Assembly (NCBI GenBank): GCA_019634575.1
Contig: JAHCAY010000001.1
Coordinates: 1,798,001-1,862,000, forward strand
Length of the DNA: 64,000 nt
DNA from: Candidatus Didemnitutus sp.
GTDB taxonomy: Bacteria > Verrucomicrobiota > Verrucomicrobiia > Opitutales > Opitutaceae
Direction: 5' to 3'
Part shown: piece after piece, positions 54,399 to 61,814 of the stretch
Numbering within the stretch: position 1 is the stretch's first letter
How the letters are laid out: each line of letters starts with the position of its first letter
The notes under the pieces: generated by a model
Told to the model about the DNA's origin: nothing
The model's input: only the letters and a program-made list of their open reading frames with translations
The model's database searches: none
Position numbers and translations under genes: made by a program

Positions 54399-54571
54399 GA
54401 GGGCGAGAGGAAAAGGGAGCCAACCAACGCGAAACGTGGCTCGTTTGTTTAGCGGAACCCCCGGGCATGGCACGGAAAAACTACTAACCTCATGTAACAA
54501 ATCGTTCCGCTCATGGTGACACAGCCTTTTGCTTTGCACCGGCCCCGGCCGGAGCCTTCCTTTCGCCCCGC

Positions 54572-56005
54572 ATGACGCCCGTGCCTTTCCGCCGCACCAA
54601 AATCATCGCGACCCTCGGCCCCGCCACCGAGAGCGAGGCGATGCTCACGCAATTGATGGAGGCCGGCGTCGACGTCGTCCGCCTCAACATGGCACACGCC
54701 ACGCACGACTGGACGCGCGCCATCATCCGCCGCATCCGCGAAGTCTCCCGGCAATGCGGTCGTGAGGTCGCGATCATGATGGACATCAAAGGCCCCGAGA
54801 TCCGCACCGGCGACGTCGCCCTGCCCATCGAGCTGAAGGCCGGCGAGATCTTCGACTTCTCCGTCAAACCCGAGAACGAGGCCGAGCGCGCCGAGGAAGT
54901 CCGCTCCGTCGACGTCAACTACCGCAATCTCGTCAACGACATCCGCGTCGGCGACACCGTGCTCGTCGACAACGGCCTCATCCGCCTCGAGGTCCTCGAA
55001 AAGAACGACACTCGCATCCGCTGCCGCGTGCTCACGCCCGGCGAGCTGAAGTCGCGCCGCCACATCAACCTCCCGGGCGTGCGGGTGAATCTCCCGTCGT
55101 TCACCGAAAAGGACCGCGGCGACACGCTCGTCGGCATCCAGGAAGGCATCGACTTCGTCGCCCTCTCCTTCGTCCGCGAAGCCAGCGACGTGCACGATCT
55201 CCGCACCTTCCTCAAGCAACACGGCTCCGCCGCGCGCATCGTCGCCAAGATCGAGGACCAGTCCGCCATCGAGCACCTCGAGGAAATCATCCGCGCCACC
55301 GACGTCCTCATGGTCGCGCGCGGCGACCTCGGCATCGAGATTCCGCTCCAGGATCTGCCCGTCGTCCAACGCCGCGCCGTCTCCATCTGCCTCGCCATCG
55401 GCCGCCCCGTCATCATCGCCACGCACATGCTCGAGTCGATGATCGGCCAGCCCATGCCGACCCGCGCCGAGATCACCGACGTCGCCAACGCCGTCTATGA
55501 ACGCGCCGACTGCGTCATGCTCTCCGGCGAGACCACCGTCGGCAAATACCCGCTCGAGTGCGTCGCCGTGCTCGACAAGATCTCCCGCCGCATCGAGCAG
55601 GAGATGGCCGCCGACATCGAGGAACCCGCCGTCTTCATCGCCGAGCGCATGAAGCTCCTCCGCTCCGCCGTCATCATGGCGAACGAGCTGCCGAATTCCT
55701 CGCTCCTCTGCTTCACCCGTCGCGGCATCACCGCCGCCGGCCTCGCCGCGCACCGCCCGACCTGCGCGCCGATCCTCGCCGTGACCGATTCGATGGACAC
55801 GCTGCGACACCTGAAAATCGTCCGCGGCGTCGAGCCCTACATCCTCCATCCCTTCGGCGATCCGGAGCGGACCCTCGAGCGCGCCGTCTCCGCCCTGCGC
55901 AAACTCGGCCGCCTCCGCGCTGGCGACAAGATCGTCATCGTCTCGGACATCACCACCGAGACACACCAGCGCGTCGACAGCATCCAGCTCCGCACTGTCG
56001 AGTGA
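54572..56005 (+). CDS. pyk: Pyruvate kinase
   Basis: 477 residues, normal length. It converts PEP and ADP to pyruvate and ATP at the end of glycolysis. Visible: RRTKIIATLGPAT, IMMDIKGPEIRTG, RIVAKIEDQSAIEHLEE, MVARGDLGIEIPLQDLPVVQ and ATHMLESMIGQPMPTRAEIT; catalytic Arg, Lys and Glu/Asp lie in these blocks. The usual RLNFSHG is here RLNMAHATHD, a divergent loop. ATG at 54572. It starts 174 bp from the divergent transporter. Confidence 0.96.
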   Translation: MTPVPFRRTKIIATLGPATESEAMLTQLMEAGVDVVRLNMAHATHDWTRAIIRRIREVSRQCGREVAIMMDIKGPEIRTGDVALPIELKAGEIFDFSVKPENEAERAEEVRSVDVNYRNLVNDIRVGDTVLVDNGLIRLEVLEKNDTRIRCRVLTPGELKSRRHINLPGVRVNLPSFTEKDRGDTLVGIQEGIDFVALSFVREASDVHDLRTFLKQHGSAARIVAKIEDQSAIEHLEEIIRATDVLMVARGDLGIEIPLQDLPVVQRRAVSICLAIGRPVIIATHMLESMIGQPMPTRAEITDVANAVYERADCVMLSGETTVGKYPLECVAVLDKISRRIEQEMAADIEEPAVFIAERMKLLRSAVIMANELPNSSLLCFTRRGITAAGLAAHRPTCAPILAVTDSMDTLRHLKIVRGVEPYILHPFGDPERTLERAVSALRKLGRLRAGDKIVIVSDITTETHQRVDSIQLRTVE

Positions 56006-56085
56006 GCCCGGAGTGGACGAGCGGTGACACACCGCTCGTCAACGATCTATCGACACCGCGCGCGGCGCGTGTTCAATCCGCCGGC

Positions 56086-56775
56086 ATGTTACGCTGTGCG
56101 GTTCTGTTCACGCTTCTCGCCAGTCTGGCGCGCGCGGGCTTCATCGCGCCCGACGCGCTCGATTCCCTCCAAGTTGTCCCGCCGCCGCCTGCGCCCGACA
56201 CCATCGTCGCCGAAGCCGAGCGCGCCACCCTCGCCCTCCTCGTGCAGAACCGCACGCCGGAACAGGTCGCCCTCGCCCGCCGCTGGGAGAAATACGACGT
56301 CTTCAAGATGGTGCAGCCTGTCCTCGGCGACTGGGCGAGCGCACAGACGCTCCCGAAACTCGCCGCCTTCATCAAGAACTCCACCGTCGAAACGCGCCCC
56401 TTCACCGACCGCGCCAAGAGCGCCTACGCGCGCCATCGTCCACATGAGGACAATCCCGCCCTGACCCTTGCCTTCGACAAGAAACCCGACGGTTCCTCCT
56501 ATCCGAGCGGCCACGCCACCGCCGCCTGGCTGCACGCCACCCTGCTCGGCGCCGCGCTCCCGGACCACGCCGCTGAATTTCACCACCAAGCCGAACTCGT
56601 GTGCCTCAGCCGTCTTTACGGCGGCGCGCATTACCCGAGCGACGTCGTGGCGGGCCATCACCTCGGCGCCGCGATCGCCGCCGCCATGCTGAAGTCCCCC
56701 GAGACCCAGCACGCCCTCGAGGAAATCCGTGCCGAGCTCGCCGCCGCGATCGCCGCGCACCAGAAGGCCGCGTGA
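56086..56775 (+). CDS. Exported class A acid phosphatase (PAP2 superfamily)
   Basis: 229 residues. Signal peptide MLRCAVLFTLLASLARAGF. The three-part vanadium-phosphatase signature is complete: KSAYARHRP, PSGHATAAW and SRLYGGAHYPSDVVAG, containing Lys, Arg, His and the second His-Asp pair. These secreted enzymes hydrolyse various phosphomonoesters. The ATG at 56086 is chosen from the signal; the longer frame runs into pyk. It follows pyk by 80 bp in the same direction. Confidence 0.9.
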   Translation: MLRCAVLFTLLASLARAGFIAPDALDSLQVVPPPPAPDTIVAEAERATLALLVQNRTPEQVALARRWEKYDVFKMVQPVLGDWASAQTLPKLAAFIKNSTVETRPFTDRAKSAYARHRPHEDNPALTLAFDKKPDGSSYPSGHATAAWLHATLLGAALPDHAAEFHHQAELVCLSRLYGGAHYPSDVVAGHHLGAAIAAAMLKSPETQHALEEIRAELAAAIAAHQKAA

Positions 56776-56785
56776 GGTGGCCCAG

Positions 56786-56812
56786 GTAGCCCGCGCTCTC
56801 CGAGCGCGGGTT
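56786..56812. repeat. GC-rich palindrome, same family as 13010-13082
   Basis: Perfect 9-bp stem CCCGCGCTC/GAGCGCGGG with a TCC loop (56790-56810), preceded by GTAG and followed by TTCAGG. The left arm of the inverted repeat at 13010-13035 shares the same core and the following TTTCAGG, so both belong to one dispersed family. It lies 10 bp after the acid phosphatase stop. Confidence 0.8.
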
Positions 56813-56906
56813 CAGGGTAACTTCTTCGGCTCGCTCCATTCGGGACGTCCAACGCACGCCGCGACAGGGCGGTTGCCCTCAACCGCTCACGCGGCGCATC
56901 GCACGG

Positions 56907-57143
56907 TCAGTCGCCGATCCGCGCGAACCGCACCGCGCGCTGCCCGCCGACCTCGACGATCTCGCTCCACATCCCCGCCGGCCGCACCCATGTCCCGCGC
57001 TCGCCGTAGAGCGCCTGATAAACCACGAGCGGCTCCAGCGTCTCCGAATGCCGCGCGAGCCCGAGCACGCGATACTCGTTGCCCTTGTAGTGGCGGTAGA
57101 GTCCAGGCTTCGGCTCACTCGGCAGCGGCGGCAGATCGTTCAT
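56907..57143 (-). CDS. DUF1653 domain protein
   Basis: 78 residues, essentially one DUF1653 domain: PGLYRHYKGNEYRVLGLARH, SETLEPLVVYQALYGERGTW and VRPAGMWSEIVEVGG. The role of DUF1653 is unknown. ATG at 57143 (MNDLPPLP); the longer frame upstream adds 12 unconvincing residues. Convergent with the acid phosphatase gene. The motif W...M..E is the strongest family mark. Confidence 0.88.
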   Translation of the reverse strand: MNDLPPLPSEPKPGLYRHYKGNEYRVLGLARHSETLEPLVVYQALYGERGTWVRPAGMWSEIVEVGGQRAVRFARIGD

Positions 57144-57376
57144 CACCGCCAATCCACCGCGCTCCTCGCCGCGGCGCAAGCCTCCCCGTCAGCCGGCGAA
57201 AGTTCTAAACGAGCAACATTGCTCGATCGCGCCGTCTCGCACTCGTGCGTCGCGCGTTCATGCTCCGAGCCAAAGCCGTCCACCAAACGACGCCACTCGC
57301 GCCGTCATGAACGACGCAAGCCCCGCTTGCCTCTCGGCCCTTTCTGTCCTCTGTCTAGTGTTCTCCGTCCTCCGAC

Positions 57377-58855
57377 ATGGCCAACGCTCCCATTCCCGTC
57401 ACCGTCCTCACCGGCTTCCTCGGCGCCGGCAAAACCACGCTGCTCAACCGCATCCTCACCGAGCAGCACGGCAAAAAGATCGCCGTCATCGAAAACGAAT
57501 TCGGCGAAGTCGGCGTCGACAACCAGCTCGTCATCCAGAGCGACGAGGAAATCTTCGAGATGAACAACGGCTGCATCTGCTGCACCGTGCGCGGCGACCT
57601 CCTCCGCATTCTCACGCGCCTCATGAAGCGCAAGGACCGCCTCGACGCCATCCTCATCGAGACCACCGGCCTCGCCAACCCCGCGCCCGTCGCGCAGACC
57701 TTCTTCACCGATCCGGAAATGCGCGAGCAGTTCTCCCTCGACGGCATCGTCACCGTCGTCGACGCGAAACACATCCTGCTCCACCTCGACGACTCGCCTG
57801 AAGCGCTCAAGCAAGTCGCCTTCGCCGACGTCATCCTGCTCAACAAGACTGACCTCATCACGCCCGCCGAGCTCGACGCACTCGAGCAGCGCCTGAAACG
57901 CATCAACGCCGTCGCCAAAGTCTACCGCGCGCAAAACGCCGCCGTCCCCATCGACCGCGTGCTCAACCTCGGCGGCTTCAAACTCGAGCGCGCCGTCGAA
58001 GTCGATCCGCAGTTCCTCGAGATGGAATATCCCTTCGAATGGGCCGGCGGCTATGAACTCACCGCCGGCGAACACGAACTCGAGATCGGCCACGATCCTG
58101 CCGAAGCCGACGAACACGACTGCGGCCACGACCACGATCACGGCGACCACGCGCATCACCACCACGGCGAACACGATCACGAGTGCGGCCCCGACTGCGG
58201 CCACAACCACAACGAACTCGACGTCGTCGTCGTGCCTGTGAAGTCCTTCGCCGAACCCGACGTCACCGCGGCGATCAACGCGACGGTTCAAACCTTTTCC
58301 GACTGGGAAAACATCGTGCTCCCCGGCGAGTCGCTCGCCGTCGGCCCGAAACTCAACCGCCTCAAGCTCGCGAACGAATACGGCAAATTCCGCCTCTCGA
58401 TTCCCGCCACCGGGCGCTACCTGCTCTTCACCGCCCACGACGTCCCCACGCACTTCTACGCCCGCAACGGCTCCGGCGCGCCCGCCGACGACCCGCACGG
58501 CGCCGGCTTCCTCCGTTACGCGTGGGACCGCACCTTCCGCCACGAACACTCGCACGACGAAGCCGTCTCCTCCGTCGGCATCAGCGTCCCCGGCGACCTC
58601 GACGGCAAGAAGCTCAACGACTGGATCAGCGAACTCCTCCGCACCAAAGGCGGCGACATCTACCGCATGAAAGGCGTGCTCTGCGTGAAGGGCACGAACA
58701 AGCGCCTCGTCTTCCAAGGCGTGCACATGCTCTTCGACGCGAAGTTCGACCGCGAGTGGCAGCGCGACGAGAACCGCACGAACACCCTCGTTTTCATCGG
58801 CAAAAACCTCGACCGCGCCGCGCTGACCGAAGGCTTCAAAGCCTGCCTCGCGTAA
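57377..58855 (+). CDS. CobW-family zinc/metal chaperone GTPase
   Basis: 492 residues (most relatives 320-400). The GTPase core has Walker [13 protein letters not shown] at 13-24, the metal-binding CICC at 66-69, switch region [11 protein letters not shown] and base-specificity NKTD around 156. A His/Asp/Glu-rich loop (residues ~235-275: [20 protein letters not shown]) binds metal. A ~90-residue inserted domain ([20 protein letters not shown] and on) separates it from the CobW_C domain ([20 protein letters not shown]). It transfers metal, probably zinc or cobalt, to clients. Related ZNG1 proteins charge metallo-enzymes, but the client is unknown here. Confidence 0.88.
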   Translation: MANAPIPVTVLTGFLGAGKTTLLNRILTEQHGKKIAVIENEFGEVGVDNQLVIQSDEEIFEMNNGCICCTVRGDLLRILTRLMKRKDRLDAILIETTGLANPAPVAQTFFTDPEMREQFSLDGIVTVVDAKHILLHLDDSPEALKQVAFADVILLNKTDLITPAELDALEQRLKRINAVAKVYRAQNAAVPIDRVLNLGGFKLERAVEVDPQFLEMEYPFEWAGGYELTAGEHELEIGHDPAEADEHDCGHDHDHGDHAHHHHGEHDHECGPDCGHNHNELDVVVVPVKSFAEPDVTAAINATVQTFSDWENIVLPGESLAVGPKLNRLKLANEYGKFRLSIPATGRYLLFTAHDVPTHFYARNGSGAPADDPHGAGFLRYAWDRTFRHEHSHDEAVSSVGISVPGDLDGKKLNDWISELLRTKGGDIYRMKGVLCVKGTNKRLVFQGVHMLFDAKFDREWQRDENRTNTLVFIGKNLDRAALTEGFKACLA

Positions 58856-59168
58856 ACGGATCGCCCGCTTCGATTCCGCCTCGCTCGTAGCGGCAAGCGC
58901 CCGCGAGCCGACGCCCCCTGTAGGAGCCTGCTTGCAGGCGACCCTCGAGCCCCCTCGCGCCGATTGACGTTGAATGTTGAGCTTCAAGGCGAGCGCCGCA
59001 CCCGCGCGGCTCGCTGGCGACCGCACCCGCGCGGCTCTCGTCACTGATTTTGCGGCTGCCGTCACAACAAGGTTGGTGATCCCCCGCGCATGCGTTGCGC
59101 TCTCGATCGCCCACGCGCGCCTGAACGGGATTGCCCTCCCGCGCCGCGCCAGGCACTTCCCCTTGCCA
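58856..59168. other. Intergenic region with a REP-like palindrome
   Basis: 313 bp without a gene. It contains a perfect GCCTGC-TT-GCAGGC hairpin (58926-58939) in the context CTGTAGGAGCCTGCTTGC, which looks like a repetitive extragenic palindrome. The long upstream frame preceding the sensor kinase is not coding in style. Promoters for the kinase operon are expected here but not identifiable. Confidence 0.6.
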
Positions 59169-61025
59169 ATGAACCGCGCCGCCTCCGCGCCCAGTCGGCC
59201 GCTGCTCGCCTTCGTGCTGCTCCTCGCCGTCGGCGGCCTCTCCGCGCTCATCTACGGCGTCGCCGGCGACCGCAGCGGCATGAGCCTGCTCGCCGACACC
59301 GGCGCGCGCATCGAGGTGCTCCCCGATCCCGCGCATCACTTCGCGTGGCCCGCCGTGCGGGACGAGCTGGGCTGGCACGCCTTTCAATCGCGCGACTACA
59401 TCCACGCCGGCCTCGGCGAAGCCGTCTGGGTGCGCATCACGCTCGCCAACCCCACCGCGCAACCGATCCGCGGCGTGCTTGCCGACCCGGATTTCATCGC
59501 CGACGAAATCCAGTTGTGGGCACCGGAGGCGACCGCGCCGGATGGCTGGAGCCACGCGCGCACCGGCCAATCCGTGCCGGCCGCCGAGAAACCGACGTGG
59601 GGCCGCGCCGCCGCCTTCCCGGTCGAGCTGCCGCCGCACAGCGCGGGCACGCTCTACCTGCGCGCAGCGGATCATTTCTCGACCTGGCTCCAACTCCAAT
59701 GGTGGCCCGAGCAACGCGCGTTCCACGCCGCGCAACTGCGCGCGACGCTGGCCGACGCGCTCTACTTCGGCATCCTCGCCGCGCTGCTCATCTACAACAG
59801 CGTGCTCTGGTCGCGCCTCCGGCATCGCGACCTCGGCTACTACCTCGCCTACCTCGGCTCGTTCGCGTTCTTCATGGTCCTCGCGCGCGCACAGGATCAG
59901 GTCGTCGGCGCCGCCGTGCCCACGCCGATCTATGAAACGCTCGTCGCGGGCTCCCTCGCGGCGAGCGCGTTCTTCTTCGTCGGCTTCGCGCGGGAGTTCC
60001 TGCAATTCGCCGAACTCGCGCCGCGCTTCGACCGCCTCGCGCGCGCGCTGCTCTGGTTGAACGCCGGCCTCGGGCTCGGCGCGCTCTCCATCCTCGGCAA
60101 CGCGAGTCCGGCGTGGATGCATGTCGTGCTCGCCGTCGGCGTCGCCACGCACGGCACGATCATGGCTGGCGCCATCATCGTCTGGCGCGCGGGTGCGGCG
60201 CATGCACGCTACTTCGCGCTCTCGTTCGGCGCGCTCCTGCTCGGCGGTCTTCCGATGGCGGTCCAATGGCTGCTCGCGATCCCCTTCGGCAACGCCTTCC
60301 TCGGCGCCCTCTTCGGCTCCGCCCTCGAAATGCTCCTGCTCTCGCTCGCGCTCGCCGACCGTTTCGCGCGCCTCCAGCGCGAGCACTACGAAGCCCGCCT
60401 CGCTGAGGAAACCGTGCGGCTCGAGGCGCTCCGTTATCAGCTCAACCCGCACTTCCTCTTCAACGCGCTCAACTCCATCTACGGCCTCGTGCTCCCGCAC
60501 TCCGCCGCCGCCGGCGATCTCGTGCGCCGACTCTCCGATTTCTGCCGCAGCACGCTCATGCGCCCGCGCGGCTCGTGGCAGACGCTGGCCGACGAACTCG
60601 CCATGCTCCGCAGCTACCTCGACATCGAGCAGGCGCGCTGGCGCGAGAATCTCGTCATCGCCACCGATTTCGATCCCGCCGCCGACGCCTTCCAGATTCC
60701 GCCCTTCCTGCTCCTCCCGCTCGTCGAAAACGCCATCAAGCACGGCGGCGCCACCAGCCCGCGCGTGCTCACGCTCCGCCTCGCCACCCGGCGCGAGCCC
60801 GACGGCGGACTGACGCTCACCGTGATCAACAGCGGCGAATGGCAACCCGAGGACTCGCCGCCGCGCGCCTCTGCCGCGCCCTTCCGCGCCTCCACCGGCA
60901 CCGGCCTCGCCAATCTCCGCGAGCGCCTCACGCGCGCCTACGGCCCCGCCGCCACGCTCACCACCGCCGCCGACGACGGCTGGGTCACGCTCACGCTCCG
61001 CCTGCCTTCGCCGCTCCACTCGTGA
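59169..61025 (+). CDS. LytS/7TMR-DISM-type sensor histidine kinase
   Basis: 618 residues. A first membrane helix (residues ~10-33) precedes a ~145-residue extracytoplasmic 7TMR-DISMED2-like sensor (AVWVRITLANPTAQPIRGVL). Seven membrane helices follow (about 190-385), and then the LytS-type histidine kinase domain: LEALRYQLNPHFLFNALNSI with His428. The C-terminal ATPase (GTGLANLRERLTRAYG) is present. The stop overlaps the LytTR regulator by 4 bp (GTGA). It senses an extracellular signal unknown from sequence. ATG at 59169 starts the first helix. Confidence 0.9.
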   Translation: MNRAASAPSRPLLAFVLLLAVGGLSALIYGVAGDRSGMSLLADTGARIEVLPDPAHHFAWPAVRDELGWHAFQSRDYIHAGLGEAVWVRITLANPTAQPIRGVLADPDFIADEIQLWAPEATAPDGWSHARTGQSVPAAEKPTWGRAAAFPVELPPHSAGTLYLRAADHFSTWLQLQWWPEQRAFHAAQLRATLADALYFGILAALLIYNSVLWSRLRHRDLGYYLAYLGSFAFFMVLARAQDQVVGAAVPTPIYETLVAGSLAASAFFFVGFAREFLQFAELAPRFDRLARALLWLNAGLGLGALSILGNASPAWMHVVLAVGVATHGTIMAGAIIVWRAGAAHARYFALSFGALLLGGLPMAVQWLLAIPFGNAFLGALFGSALEMLLLSLALADRFARLQREHYEARLAEETVRLEALRYQLNPHFLFNALNSIYGLVLPHSAAAGDLVRRLSDFCRSTLMRPRGSWQTLADELAMLRSYLDIEQARWRENLVIATDFDPAADAFQIPPFLLLPLVENAIKHGGATSPRVLTLRLATRREPDGGLTLTVINSGEWQPEDSPPRASAAPFRASTGTGLANLRERLTRAYGPAATLTTAADDGWVTLTLRLPSPLHS

Positions 61026-61783
61026 AACGTCTCATCATCATCGACGACGAACCCATCGCCCGCGACGCTCTGCGCTCGCTCCTCGCCGTGCACCTCGACA
61101 TCGAAGTCGTCGGCGAAGCCGGCACGCTCACCGATGCACGCCTCCAGCTCGCGCGTTCCGGTTACGATCTCGTTCTCCTCGACATCCAGTTGCGCGGCGG
61201 CTCCGGCTTCGACCTCGTGCCGCTCGTCCGTCCCGGCGCGCGCATCATCTTCGTGACCGCGCACGACGAGCACGCCGTCCGCGCGTTCACCGTCAACGCC
61301 CTTGACTACCTCCTCAAGCCCGTCGTGCCGGAGCGCCTCGCCGTCGCCCTCGCCCGCCTCGCGCCCGACTCTCAACCCTCATCTCTCAACTCTCAACTCG
61401 CCCCGCTTCCCGCTCCACTCTCCCCGCTCTTGTTGGAGGACCGCGTCCACCTCAAGCTCGGCGGCGGCACCGAGCGTTTCGTGCGCGTCGGCGAGATTCG
61501 CTGCATCCAGTCCGAGGAAAACTACACCGCCGTGCATGTCGGCGCTCCCGCCGAGCGCCTCCTCGTCCGGCGCACGCTGCAGTCGTGGGAGGATCAGCTC
61601 CCGTCGTCGCACTTCGTCCGCGTCCATCGCCAGACCCTCGTCAACGCCGCGCACGTCCACGGCGTCGCGCGCGTCACGGTGGACGTCAGCCACCTCACGG
61701 TCCAGGGCATGGCGCAACCCGTCGTCGCCAGCCAGCGCTACCTCGCGGAACTGCGCCAGCACCTCGCGCAACTCCGCGACTGA
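61022..61783 (+). CDS. LytTR-family response regulator
   Basis: 253 residues. The receiver domain has IIIDDE, Asp54 in VLLDIQLRGGSGF and YLLKPV. A short linker follows (DSQPSSLNSQLAPLPAPLSP), then the LytTR DNA-binding domain (VGEIRCIQSEENYTAVHV, FVRVHRQTLVNAAHV). Start is GTG at 61022. It is coupled to the upstream kinase and lies 31 bp before the TonB-dependent receptor gene, which may be its target. Linker DNA 61374-61396 is a low-complexity CTCAAC repeat. Confidence 0.92.
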   Translation: MKRLIIIDDEPIARDALRSLLAVHLDIEVVGEAGTLTDARLQLARSGYDLVLLDIQLRGGSGFDLVPLVRPGARIIFVTAHDEHAVRAFTVNALDYLLKPVVPERLAVALARLAPDSQPSSLNSQLAPLPAPLSPLLLEDRVHLKLGGGTERFVRVGEIRCIQSEENYTAVHVGAPAERLLVRRTLQSWEDQLPSSHFVRVHRQTLVNAAHVHGVARVTVDVSHLTVQGMAQPVVASQRYLAELRQHLAQLRD

Positions 61784-61814
61784 GCCCCCGCCGCCCACCC
61801 TCTCGCGTCCCCGC

